From the NCBI RefSeq assembly GCF_008930665.1, contig NZ_PQMG01000007.1, forward strand, positions 59,481 through 123,480: 64,000 bases of DNA. The letters run 5' to 3'. This stretch comes from Corynebacterium sp. 74A (GTDB lineage: Bacteria; Actinomycetota; Actinomycetes; Mycobacteriales; Mycobacteriaceae). Below the pieces are notes generated by a model. That model was not told the DNA's origin, did not search any database, and worked only from the letters and a program-made list of their open reading frames with translations. Position numbers and translations under genes: made by a program. Within the stretch, counting starts at the first letter, position 1. Every line of letters begins with the position of its first letter. Positions 54,968 through 63,448 of the stretch are shown here, one piece after another.

Positions 54968-55063
54968 AGAAGTGATGCGGCGATAGTGGGCCGCGGTGTA
55001 CAGGGGTGCCTGTATCCAAGGAAACGCACCACGCTGCGACGCGCTCCCTGGATCAGCCCCGTT

Positions 55064-56686
55064 TTATTGGGTGGTGCCCACACCCACGAAGCTCAAGCCA
55101 GTGAGAGAAATTGGCTGGAAGTCCACCAAGGTGGTGGCGTCATAGGCTGTGGGTGCCTTGCGGTGGAAGAGCGGATAGAGCGGAACATTCTCAGACAGAA
55201 CGTCATAGAGCTCATTCCAAGCGTTTTGCTGGTCGGTGGGATCGGTGGCGCGCTGGCCCTTATCCAGCAGTTCCTGCACCTTGTCATAGGACTCGGTGCC
55301 CTTCCAGTGCATCCGAGAATCAGTCCACGTGTCGCCGGCGTACCACCAGCGCATGAGCAGATCAGGGTCATTGCCGAATACGCTCGGGTCACCGGGGGCG
55401 ATCACCACGTCATAGGCATCGGGCTTGCCGTCGATGGTGTTATAAACATCGGACGACTTCTTTTCGATGAACTCCACCTCGATCCCCAGGCCGGAGATGG
55501 ACTGCTCGATGAGCGGGGTACACTTCTTCACCCAATCGTGGTCGGTGCACAGCATCCGTAGCTTGGTCAGACCGGTCTCCTTGAACAGGCTCTTAGCCTT
55601 GTCCGGCTCATAGCTGTAGACGGTGGAGGCCTCGTGATAGTTCGGGTGCTCCTTCTGGAGGAAGGAGGTGGCCGGGGCTGCTTGGCCGAGCATCGCTGTG
55701 GAGATGATCTTCTCCATATCAATGCCGTAGAGGAAGGCCTGGCGGTTCTTTACCTCCGAGAAGGGATTGTCCTTGGTGTTGTTGAACATGGCAAAGAGCA
55801 ATCCGAAGCCCTGCACGGACTCCACGGTGGACACGGCCTTGAGCTGCTCCACAGAGAGATAGGGCACCGAGTCGATGGCCTGCACCTCAGAGGACTGCAT
55901 GGCGTTCGTACGGGTGGAGGCATCGGGGATGATCTGCCAAGTCATGGCGGCGGCGCGGGCCGGCTTGGGACCGGTGTAGTCATCGAAGCGCTCGAACTGC
56001 ACCTTCTTGGAGGTACCGCCGTTATCGGTCATGCGGTAGGCGCCGGTGCCGGTGGGGTTGGCGTCGAAGCCCTCGGGGTCGGACTCCACCAGGGCCTTGG
56101 GCACGATCTTGATTACCGAGAGACGATCAGCGAACACGCCGGTCTCGTGTTTGGTGGTGATGATGACGGTGGAGTCATCCTTCTTTTCCACCTTGTCAAT
56201 AAAGGGGACGAAGGAGGCGTAGAGGGACTTATTAGCCTCGTCCATCACGCGCTCATAGGAGAACACCACGTCGTCGGCGGTGACGGGGCTGCCGTCATGG
56301 AACACGGCGCCATCGCGCAGCTGGATTTCGGAGGTGGTGCCGTCGAGTTCTGGCATCTCCTTAGCTAGGGCCGCATAGGACTCACCAGTGACGGGGTCCA
56401 TTTCGGTGAGGCCCTCGAGGGTGTGCCAGTTGGCGGCCAAGGTGAGCGCGGAGGTGGTGGTCATTGGGTCATAGCCGTTGGTGCCCAGCTCATAGGAGAC
56501 GGCGGCGTTGATGGTGCCATCGTCCTTGGCGTCCTCGGCCTTGGCGGGCTCTTGCTGTGCCCCGCCGCCGCCATTACCGGAGCCACAGGCCGCCAGGGTG
56601 GCGGTGAGGCCAGCGGCGGCACCGAGGGCGCCGGTGATGCGGAAAAAATCACGACGGCTAAATGGGCGGTGCATTGAATCAGTCAT
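55064..56686 (-). CDS. siaE: substrate-binding lipoprotein of the sialic-acid ABC importer
   Basis: 540 residues, family 5 (peptide/nickel) solute-binding fold. A twin-arginine signal SRRDFFR (Arg11-Arg12) is joined to a lipobox LAAC (Cys34), so export by Tat and lipid anchoring are predicted. ALTLAANWHTLEGLTEMDPVTGE and LRDGAVFHDGSPVTADDVVFSYERV are typical of the family. I start at 56686 with AGGAAG upstream; the 36 codons earlier have no ribosome site. The ligand is inferred as sialic acid from the cluster. First gene of the minus-strand operon. Confidence 0.9.
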   Translation of the reverse strand: MTDSMHRPFSRRDFFRITGALGAAAGLTATLAACGSGNGGGGAQQEPAKAEDAKDDGTINAAVSYELGTNGYDPMTTTSALTLAANWHTLEGLTEMDPVTGESYAALAKEMPELDGTTSEIQLRDGAVFHDGSPVTADDVVFSYERVMDEANKSLYASFVPFIDKVEKKDDSTVIITTKHETGVFADRLSVIKIVPKALVESDPEGFDANPTGTGAYRMTDNGGTSKKVQFERFDDYTGPKPARAAAMTWQIIPDASTRTNAMQSSEVQAIDSVPYLSVEQLKAVSTVESVQGFGLLFAMFNNTKDNPFSEVKNRQAFLYGIDMEKIISTAMLGQAAPATSFLQKEHPNYHEASTVYSYEPDKAKSLFKETGLTKLRMLCTDHDWVKKCTPLIEQSISGLGIEVEFIEKKSSDVYNTIDGKPDAYDVVIAPGDPSVFGNDPDLLMRWWYAGDTWTDSRMHWKGTESYDKVQELLDKGQRATDPTDQQNAWNELYDVLSENVPLYPLFHRKAPTAYDATTLVDFQPISLTGLSFVGVGTTQ

Positions 56687-57130
56687 AATGGCTGCTTCCT
56701 TTGTTCCTACTCGGTCCCGGCGGTGTATCGACGAGTGACGTCTCGACGGGAGGTGCCTAATGCGGGATATGAAATTGAGGGCGGGACAATGCACCGGCCA
56801 AGCTGGCTATGGGCGCAGCCCCCTATACAATCATTGTGTCAGCGAGAATGTGATTGAACCATAAGGCCAAGATGGAAAGAGGTCCAGATCACTACCTGCC
56901 TCGATAGTACGTCAGACATCTGATGAGGTAAAGCAGTTCTGTTAAACTTGCCCCTAAAGACAACTGTATACGGCCACTTTCCCGCCACAGAGCCCGAAAA
57001 CGACCCACCCCTACCCCCATATAGGTGCACACGGCGGTGTTAGCACACCAGGCGGGCGACGTCGATAAGCGTCGATAGCCACCTGCCACCCAGTGGCCAC
57101 CCCCCACCACCCAAGAAAGCTGAATGTGTC
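56687..57130. promoter_or_regulatory. divergent control region of the sialic-acid cluster
   Basis: 444 bp between siaE and nanR without a supported gene. It must hold both promoters and the regulator's operators. The middle (about 56830-56990) is AT-rich; TAAACT at 56943-56948 and TGTATA at 56965-56970 are possible -10 boxes for the plus strand. Confidence 0.6.
56912..56923. promoter_or_regulatory. candidate GntR/NanR operator
   Basis: TCAGA-CA-TCTGA is a perfect inverted repeat within the AT-rich centre of the control region. Its GTCAGAC-like left half resembles sites of FadR-subfamily regulators. No experimental support. Confidence 0.4.
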
Positions 57131-57853
57131 ATGCCCGTCCGTAAGAATTCCCACGGCATTAGCCCCACTGCCACGGCGATCGAGGACTATATCCGCGAAC
57201 ACAAACTCACCCCTGGGGACGTGCTGCCCTCCGAGGCCGCGCTCTGTGAATTACTCAACGTCTCCCGCTCCTCCGTGCGCGAAGCAATGCGTACCCTCTC
57301 CACATTGGATGTGGTAGAGGTTCGCCACGGATACGGCACCTATGTGGGGCAAATGTCGCTGGCACCGTTGGTCAACGGCATGGTGCTGCGCATGAGCCTC
57401 AATGAGAAGGTGGCACTCCAACAGCTCAAGCACGTGGTGGATACCCGCATCGCCTTCGACCTCGCCGCCGCCGAGGACCTCATGGAGCATTATCGCGCCA
57501 CCTCCACCGCCACCCTGCGCCAGCATGTGGCCGATATGCGCGCCGCATGGGATAAAGGGCAGTCCTTCGCCGAGCACGATCGAGCCTTTCATCAGGAACT
57601 CATCGACCAGCAATCCAATCCCCTGCTGCGGGAGCTCACCATGGCCATGTGGGAGGTCCACACCCGCGCCATCCCCATCATCGGCGTGACCACCCCGAAG
57701 GACATGGAAGACACCATCAACGCCCACGAACTCATGATCGACGCCCTCGAAGCCGGCGATATGCAGGCCTATAAGGACGTCGTCGAGCAGCACTATCGGC
57801 CGCTGCGGCGCGTCATCTCCGAGCAATTGGCAGCCGAGGGGTACGAACAGTGA
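57131..57853 (+). CDS. nanR: GntR-family (FadR subfamily) regulator, probable NanR
   Basis: 240 residues. Winged helix-turn-helix ~10-78 with LPSEAALCELLNVSRSSVREAMRTL, split over the recognition helix, and VRHGYGTYV as the wing. An all-helical FCD ligand domain follows (~85-225), with DRAFHQELIDQQSNP and IINAHELMIDAL-like metal/ligand positions (D...H...H). It probably represses the divergent importer and catabolic genes until a sialic-acid intermediate binds. Overlaps nanK by 4 bp. Confidence 0.88.
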   Translation: MPVRKNSHGISPTATAIEDYIREHKLTPGDVLPSEAALCELLNVSRSSVREAMRTLSTLDVVEVRHGYGTYVGQMSLAPLVNGMVLRMSLNEKVALQQLKHVVDTRIAFDLAAAEDLMEHYRATSTATLRQHVADMRAAWDKGQSFAEHDRAFHQELIDQQSNPLLRELTMAMWEVHTRAIPIIGVTTPKDMEDTINAHELMIDALEAGDMQAYKDVVEQHYRPLRRVISEQLAAEGYEQ

Positions 57854-58743
57854 GCCGGTATGTCATCGGCATCGATCTCGGCGGCACGAAAATCGCCGCT
57901 GGCCTCATCGACACCGAGCGGCCCACCAAGGTTATCCAGCAGGTGCGCACTGCCACCCCAGCAGCCAGCCAGATCATCCCCAGCATCGCCGAACTCATCC
58001 GCCCGCTTATCGACGCCGCCCCGCAGCCTATTAGCGCTCTCGGCATCGGCGCCCCAGGGGTGATCGACCCCGCCCGCGGCGTGGTGGTCTCCGCCGGGCC
58101 CACCATGCCCGGCTGGGCCGGCACCGATATCCGCACAGATCTCAGCGCCGCCACCGAGCTGGAGGTGCACGTAGCCAATGACGTGCGCGTGCTGGGCCTC
58201 GGGGAATCCCTCTATGGCGCCGGTGCCCGCTATCAGCGCACGCTCTTTCTCAGCCTCGGCACCGGGGTGGGCGGAGCATTCGTCTTCCACGGCGCACTCG
58301 CCGAGTCCCCCCACTTCACCGCAGGAGAGCTGCGCCGGATCATCGGCCGCGACTTCGAAGGCAGGGCCGCCCCCATCGAGGATTTCGCCTCCGGGACGGG
58401 ACTGGCCGCCACCTATAACCGCGCGGCCGGCCGCGGCGAGGCGGAGGCGCTGGATCTGCGCGCCATCATGGCCCGCTATGAGCAGGACGAACTCGCCCAG
58501 CGGGTGATCAAACGCTGCATGCTCAACCTAGGCGAAGCCATTGCTGGGCTGGCCAGCGCCATCGATGTGGATGCCATCATCCTCGGCGGCGGCGTGGGCA
58601 ATCTTGGCGATGTGGTGCTCTGCCCCTTCAAGCGGGCATTTCGCACCTATTCGCTGCAGCCGCTGGACACCATCGACATTCTGCCCGCCCAGCTCGGCCA
58701 CGATGCCCCGATCATCGGCGCGGCCGCGCTGGTTCCTGCCTGA
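57850..58743 (+). CDS. nanK: ROK-family sugar kinase, probable N-acetylmannosamine kinase
   Basis: 297 residues. ATP motif YVIGIDLGGTKIAAGL, catalytic Asp in VANDVRVLGLGES, phosphate loop SLGTGVGGAFVF and a final IILGGGVGNLGD. The usual ROK zinc site (a His then CxCGxxGC) is missing: the region reads FTAGELRRIIGRDFEGRAAP with no cysteine. It should phosphorylate ManNAc to ManNAc-6-P by context. GTG start inside the nanR stop (GTGA). Confidence 0.87.
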   Translation: MSRYVIGIDLGGTKIAAGLIDTERPTKVIQQVRTATPAASQIIPSIAELIRPLIDAAPQPISALGIGAPGVIDPARGVVVSAGPTMPGWAGTDIRTDLSAATELEVHVANDVRVLGLGESLYGAGARYQRTLFLSLGTGVGGAFVFHGALAESPHFTAGELRRIIGRDFEGRAAPIEDFASGTGLAATYNRAAGRGEAEALDLRAIMARYEQDELAQRVIKRCMLNLGEAIAGLASAIDVDAIILGGGVGNLGDVVLCPFKRAFRTYSLQPLDTIDILPAQLGHDAPIIGAAALVPA

Positions 58744-58788
58744 GTTTCCTTCACCCTTTTATCGCACCCTTCATCCAGGAGAATTTTT

Positions 58789-59508
58789 ATGTCTCTATCC
58801 CTCACAGACTTCAGCACCCAGGTTCGCGGTAGCCTCATCGTCTCCGCCCAGGCCCCCGATGGGCATCCGCTACGCGATACCCACACCATCGCCCGGCTGG
58901 CAGCCGCCGCCGAGCACGGCGGCTCCACCGCCATCCGCTGCGGCGGCTATGGCGGACTCGCCGATATCCGCGCCGTAGCCGCCGCCGTGGCCGTGCCCGT
59001 GATCGGGCTGACCAAGGAAGGCGATACGGGCGTCTACATCACCCCCACCGTGGCCTCCGCAGTGGCCGTTGCCGAGGCAGGCGCTCAGGTCGTGGCCATC
59101 GACGCCACCCAACGGCCCCGCCAGGACGGCTCGAGCTTCGCCGAGCAGGTGCGCGCCGTGCACGAGGCCGGCGCCCTGGCCATGGCCGATATCGCCACCG
59201 TCTCCGAGGCCACCGCGGCGGTGGCGGCCGGCGCCGATATTGTTTCCACCACCCTGGCCGGCTACACCGAGCACCGCGCCGCCACCACCGGCCCCGACCT
59301 CGAGCTGGTACGCGAGGTTCGCGCCGCCATCGGCCCAGAGGTATTCCTCATCGGCGAGGGGCGCTATCACAGCCCAGCGGCAGTCAGCGCCGGCTTGGAG
59401 GCCGGCGCTGACGCCATTATCGTGGGCACCGCCATCACAGATACCGCGTGGGTGACCGCCCGCTTCGTTGAGGCCGCCCGCGCTCACGAAGGAATGGAAC
59501 ATGACTGA
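58789..59508 (+). CDS. nanE: N-acetylmannosamine-6-phosphate 2-epimerase
   Basis: A 239-residue TIM barrel converting ManNAc-6-P to GlcNAc-6-P. GGSTAIRCGG near residue 45, VIGLTKEGD with probable catalytic Lys76, VYITPTVASA, VAIDATQRPRQDG and the phosphate loop LIGEGRYHSPAAV followed by DAIIVGTAIT are all family landmarks. CAGGAG precedes the ATG. It overlaps nagA by 8 bp. Confidence 0.95.
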   Translation: MSLSLTDFSTQVRGSLIVSAQAPDGHPLRDTHTIARLAAAAEHGGSTAIRCGGYGGLADIRAVAAAVAVPVIGLTKEGDTGVYITPTVASAVAVAEAGAQVVAIDATQRPRQDGSSFAEQVRAVHEAGALAMADIATVSEATAAVAAGADIVSTTLAGYTEHRAATTGPDLELVREVRAAIGPEVFLIGEGRYHSPAAVSAGLEAGADAIIVGTAITDTAWVTARFVEAARAHEGMEHD

Positions 59509-60643
59509 GTTCATCGGTACTCTCATCCAACCAGGCCAACCCGGCTATCCGGCGCGGGTGGGCGTCGACAGCTCCGGCACCGCAGCCATCGAGCGCCTCG
59601 ATGCGCCCGTGGACACCGGTCTCGTGATCACCCCCGGGCTGGCGGACCTGCACAACCACGGCGGCGCGGGCTTCTCCTTCCCCACCTCCTCGCTGGAGGA
59701 ATGCCGAGAGGCCGCGCTGCACCACCGGCGATTTGGCACCACAACACTTTTGGCCTCCACAGTCTCGCAGACCCGAGAGGTACTACTGCCCCAGCTCGGC
59801 ATCCTCGCCAGCCTGGTGGAGGAAGGCAGCCTCGATGGCATCCATGCCGAAGGGCCCTTCGTCAATACCTGCCGCTGCGGCGCCCAAGACCCGGCCGCCA
59901 TCATCCCCGGCGACCCCGACTTCTTCCGCGAGATGATCGAAGCCGCCCGCGGCCAGCTGCGCTCGATCACCTTCGCCCCAGAAACCGCCCACGCCCGAGA
60001 GCTAGTGGATCTGTGCGTGCAGCATGACATCATCGTCTCTTTGGGGCACACAGATGCGAACTTCGACGAGACCGCCGATATCGTGGATTACGCCACCAGC
60101 AAGGGCGCACAGGTGACGGCCACGCACCTGTTCAATGCCATGCCCTCGCTGCACCACCGCAACCCCGGCCCCATCGCCGCACTACTCGACGCCGCCTCCC
60201 AGCGCGAGGACGTCTCCCTTGAGCTCATCGCCGATGGCGTGCACCTGGATAACCACACCGTGCAGATGGTGCTCAACACCGTAGGCTATCCTGCGGCCAC
60301 CTTCGTCTCCGATGCGATGGGGGCGGCCGGCAAGGCCGATGGCGACTATGTGCTCGGCGCGCTCGCCGTCACCGTTCGCGATGGCGTCGCTCGGCTGCGC
60401 ACCGAGGATGGCAGCGAAGGCTCCATCGCCGGCGGCACCTCGAGGGTCAGCGACCAGGTGCGGCTCCAGAGCTCCGTTGGCCTGCCGCTACCGCAGGTAC
60501 TGCGCTCCGCCACCTCCGGCCACGAGCTGCTGAACCTCGCCCACCGCGCCAGCGTGAGCGACGGCCCCGCCAATCTCGTGGTGTGGGATGAGCAGATGCA
60601 GGTGCGTGAGGTCTACCGCGAAGGTCGTCGCGCACAGGCCTAG
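59501..60643 (+). CDS. nagA: N-acetylglucosamine-6-phosphate deacetylase
   Basis: 380 residues, amidohydrolase fold. It makes glucosamine-6-P and acetate. Metal and catalytic positions: H51 and H53 in DLHNHGGAG, Glu in IHAEGPF, His in SLGHTDA, His in ATHLFNAM and the catalytic Asp in VSDAMGAAG. I start at ATG 59501, inside the end of nanE, with AAGGAA upstream. The acetate released can feed ackA-pta. A glucosamine-6-P deaminase (nagB) is not in this window. Confidence 0.94.
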   Translation: MTEFIGTLIQPGQPGYPARVGVDSSGTAAIERLDAPVDTGLVITPGLADLHNHGGAGFSFPTSSLEECREAALHHRRFGTTTLLASTVSQTREVLLPQLGILASLVEEGSLDGIHAEGPFVNTCRCGAQDPAAIIPGDPDFFREMIEAARGQLRSITFAPETAHARELVDLCVQHDIIVSLGHTDANFDETADIVDYATSKGAQVTATHLFNAMPSLHHRNPGPIAALLDAASQREDVSLELIADGVHLDNHTVQMVLNTVGYPAATFVSDAMGAAGKADGDYVLGALAVTVRDGVARLRTEDGSEGSIAGGTSRVSDQVRLQSSVGLPLPQVLRSATSGHELLNLAHRASVSDGPANLVVWDEQMQVREVYREGRRAQA

Positions 60644-60656
60644 CACCCGCTGCATT

Positions 60657-60694
60657 AAGGGCGTTCGAACCATGGTGTTCGGGCGCCCTTTTGT
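60657..60694 (+). terminator. rho-independent terminator of the nanR-nanK-nanE-nagA operon
   Basis: AAGGGCGTTCGAA and TTCGGGCGCCCTT pair with two G-T pairs around an 8-base loop, followed by TTGTTTT, 14 bp after nagA. Confidence 0.85.
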
Positions 60695-60956
60695 TTTCCT
60701 AGTCAAGTCCGAGCGCGTGGCGAAGCGGCGGTGCAGTTATACGCTTGAATGAATTTTTTCTTCGCGCTGGTTGCGGCGGTTATATACCGCTCTCTAATGG
60801 ACCTTTGCTGACATATCCCCAGTTAAAGGCGACCAATGAGACCTATCCTGAGAGGACACATAGACGACACTGGGGCCGATTTGCCCCCACATGAGGGTGA
60901 ATAAGGGTGGCGTCAATAAGCGAAAAGAAGGCATATTACTCACAGGTGGGATGTTT

Positions 60957-60962
60957 TATAAT
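60957..60962 (+). promoter_or_regulatory. -10 box TATAAT before the protease gene
   Basis: A consensus -10 in the AT-rich 360-bp gap between nagA and the protease gene, giving a leader of about 85 bases. A -35 is not clear (TTACTC with a 15-bp spacer). The rest of the gap (60695-60950) holds nothing I can assign. Confidence 0.5.
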
Positions 60963-61054
60963 CAGTTCGCAGCGCTTTTCATCTGTTGTAGATTCGTTAC
61001 CTTCCGGCTTAGGATTTCGTCACCCCCTATCCCACATTCGTGAGAGGATGACAC

Positions 61055-62182
61055 ATGTCCCTAACTCGAGCCCTACGCTCGATAGCGGTCGCTGCTGCAG
61101 CAGTGACACTTCCCCTGCTCAGCGCCCCCGTGGCCGTCGCCGAACCCGCCCCCGCGCTGGTCGATCAAGGTGACGTACTGCTCACCGACGCCGGCAATGG
61201 CCAAGTCAGCTCCTGCACCATCGGCTACGTGGACGAGGCCAATGGCCGCGCCTGGACCGACGCCCACTGCGGCGCCAACGGCACCGAGGTCTACGACGCC
61301 TTCTACACCCCCATCGGCCGCCTGCACCACATCTACCCCGACGTGTTCGCCGCCGTACAAAACAGCAACGACTCCCGCTGGGGGCCGGTGAGCCGCATGT
61401 CCGACGTGGCCTACATCGAGTTCTACGACTCCAAGTTCATCGGCCAGAACTACTTCTCCGGCGACACCATCGCCCAGCCGGAGGTTGGCGACAAGCTGTG
61501 CACCTACGGCAACCGCACCCAGCGCATCGCCTGCTCCCCGATCCTGTACCTGACCGGTCCGGTGGCCATCACCGCTGACGTGGGCAGCGATCACGGCGAC
61601 TCGGGCGGACCCGCCTGGATCGAGGGCAAGGGCTACTTCGGCCAGCTGCTCGGCGCCGACTGGATCTGGCGCTCCGATCAGGGCAAGATCACCACCACCG
61701 TGTTCCGCCAGATCGGCAACAACGATCTCGCCCGCCCGCTGGACCTGCACCAGCCAGTGGAAGGCTATGAGCCGGACTTCAACCTAGTGCGCAGCCAGCC
61801 CGTGACGAGCACCGCCGACGCTGATCGCATCATGAACGAGAAGCGCGAGCGCGACGCCAAGGAACGGGAGCGCGTGGAGCGCCACCGCCGCGGCGAGACG
61901 CTTGAGGAAGACCTGCAGCGCGCCCGCACCGCCAAGAACGAGCTGGAAGGCCGCAAGAAGGACATCGAGGAAAAGCTGGAGAACACCACTCCGGAGGAGC
62001 AGATCGATTCCGAGGACAAGCTCAACGAGCGCGCCGAGCTCGAGCGCGAGCTCGAGGAAGTCAACTCCACCTTGGAGATCGTCTCCGAGCAGACCGAGAT
62101 CTACGAGCGGATCACCACCGACACCACCGACTACGAGCGCTCTGAGCGCCGCAGCCTGATCTCGTGGCTCACCCGCCGCTAG
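61055..62182 (+). CDS. secreted trypsin-like serine protease with coiled-coil C-terminus
   Basis: 375 residues. Sec signal peptide to about Ala29. A compact S1-family domain (~40-235) has catalytic His71 in TDAHCG, Asp117 in MSDVAYIEF and Ser183 in GDSGGPA. Cysteine pairs 54/72 and 149/160 are placed for disulfides. Residues ~255-352 are almost all Glu, Lys, Arg and Leu with heptad spacing (EEDLQRARTAKNELEGRK), a long coiled coil absent from most family members. GAGAGGA precedes the ATG. Substrate unknown. Confidence 0.9.
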   Translation: MSLTRALRSIAVAAAAVTLPLLSAPVAVAEPAPALVDQGDVLLTDAGNGQVSSCTIGYVDEANGRAWTDAHCGANGTEVYDAFYTPIGRLHHIYPDVFAAVQNSNDSRWGPVSRMSDVAYIEFYDSKFIGQNYFSGDTIAQPEVGDKLCTYGNRTQRIACSPILYLTGPVAITADVGSDHGDSGGPAWIEGKGYFGQLLGADWIWRSDQGKITTTVFRQIGNNDLARPLDLHQPVEGYEPDFNLVRSQPVTSTADADRIMNEKRERDAKERERVERHRRGETLEEDLQRARTAKNELEGRKKDIEEKLENTTPEEQIDSEDKLNERAELERELEEVNSTLEIVSEQTEIYERITTDTTDYERSERRSLISWLTRR

Positions 62183-62211
62183 TCGGCTAGACGGCTAGTC
62201 GGCTAGACGGC
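62180..62211 (+). repeat. perfect 2 x 16-bp tandem repeat
   Basis: TAGTCGGCTAGACGGC occurs twice in a row, starting with the stop codon of the protease gene. It may be a recent duplication. Confidence 0.9.
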
Positions 62212-62236
62212 TCGCAACAAGCGCCTAACACGCACC

Positions 62237-62279
62237 TACCGCCCCCAGCGCGGCCCTCGTGGCCAGGCTGGGGGCGGTA
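62237..62279 (+). terminator. long hairpin after the protease gene
   Basis: TACCGCCCCCAGC and GCTGGGGGCGGTA, a perfect 13-bp stem whose loop contains a nested GGCC-n5-GGCC. No T-run follows. The next ~170 bp, up to 62456, contain no supported gene. Confidence 0.6.
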
Positions 62280-62456
62280 GTGCTGTGCGCGGGGGTTGAG
62301 GGTGGGCAGCGGCGCGGGGTGGTCTCCTCCGCCCACCGTCAGCACGACTCGTTGCGCGAACTGGCGAAGATCGACCCGACATTAGCGCAGTCTGAGTGCG
62401 AGCCCCGCTGGAGGCATCCCGGTCCTTCACCAAAACGCTACGCTGAAGGGACGCAA

Positions 62457-62846
62457 CTACTTGTTACGCAGTTCTACGAGATTATCCTCGATCCAGCGTT
62501 CTACATCGTCTCGACTAATCCTCTTTTCGACCAAGTTAACTACCAGATCATCTTGTTACCCAGTGGACTTCTCGCAGAGGTTGATTCCGTTGAGATCAAG
62601 AAATACGACGAAGGCGTACCAAGCAGTTCTCTTGTTCCCATCGAAAAAACCATGAGTTTGAGCAACCTGCTCCAGTAAAGCGGCTGCCTTGGCGGTTATG
62701 GATGAGTGAAGATCTTGACCATCAAATGTGGCGAACACGAACTCCAGAGAGCTTTCAAGACCATCACGCCCCGTCACCTGGTGACAGCAGCCATCAAGGT
62801 TATTGTTGATCACAATTAGCTGATCAACCGTCAGCCTGACCGTCAC
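62457..62846 (-). pseudogene. doc: Doc/Fic-family toxin gene with an internal in-frame stop
   Basis: 130 codons. The Fic motif is intact: HGFFDGNKRTA (His65 to Arg73), preceded by a Doc-like SSLEFVFATFDG. A TAA at 62558-62556 ends the frame after 96 residues, yet the same frame continues with QDDLVVNLVEKRISRD and ERWIEDNLVELRNK to a TAG at 62459-62457, exactly the missing Doc C-terminus and length. A single CAA-to-TAA change would explain it. Doc enzymes phosphorylate EF-Tu. GTG start overlaps the antitoxin stop (GTGA). Confidence 0.82.
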
Positions 62847-63415
62847 CTGGCAGCGAGGCGTCGCTCAGTTTCGCACCAGTTCGCCTTTTGACGTTTAAAA
62901 GCGCTCATGAAAGACGCATTGTCAGCGATTTCAACGACAGATTGAGGCCTGAGAGGAATCCGGCCGCCGCCCTCGCGAAGCTGTCGACTGTGCCAAGCCT
63001 GCATCATCCCGTGCGTAATCTCCTCGTTAGACGAATCGTTTTCTGCGAGGTCTCCTCCCGCAGTAATCCACGCAGAGAACTTATGAGTCTCCTCCACCAA
63101 AGCCTCGGACTGGAGTCCACCGAAGCAATCCATGATCGAGGACACAATCGCACGAACACGAGCATCCACGTTCGCTGAATCGCCACCGGGCACTGAAGAC
63201 ACCAGATCCGGCCTATACTTGCCGCCAATCACGTTGTAGATGTCCTTGGCAACGGGGCCGTGCTTCCAAGCCTCAATCCGACTGTCAAACGCCGGAACTC
63301 CATCCCAGGTGAGGCTCCAAGCCTGGATAAAGTAGGCGAGCTTCATCAGCTGCAACTTGTCATGCTCACCGTACTGATCGACGATGTATGCTGCGACATC
63401 CCTACCTGTGGTCAT
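62843..63415 (-). CDS. Panacea-domain antitoxin (DUF4065, SocA/GepA-like)
   Basis: 190 residues. MTTGRDVAAYIVDQYGEHDKLQLMKL, YFIQAWSLTWDGVPAFDSRIEAWKHGPV (given here as separate stretches) and KDIYNVIGG form the Panacea domain, known as an antitoxin module that neutralises many unrelated toxins. It precedes and overlaps the doc-like gene, so it is the antitoxin of that pair. I start at 63415 behind GGGAGGTG; the earlier in-frame Met lacks such a site. It is intact although its toxin is interrupted. Confidence 0.88.
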   Translation of the reverse strand: MTTGRDVAAYIVDQYGEHDKLQLMKLAYFIQAWSLTWDGVPAFDSRIEAWKHGPVAKDIYNVIGGKYRPDLVSSVPGGDSANVDARVRAIVSSIMDCFGGLQSEALVEETHKFSAWITAGGDLAENDSSNEEITHGMMQAWHSRQLREGGGRIPLRPQSVVEIADNASFMSAFKRQKANWCETERRLAAR

Positions 63416-63448
63416 CTTGGGCACCTCCCTAAGACGAGAAGAAAAAGA

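Noticed and set aside
62259..62678. 139-codon plus-strand frame near the Doc gene
   Set aside because: Mostly antisense to the toxin gene and starts inside a terminator-like hairpin; composition is not protein-like.
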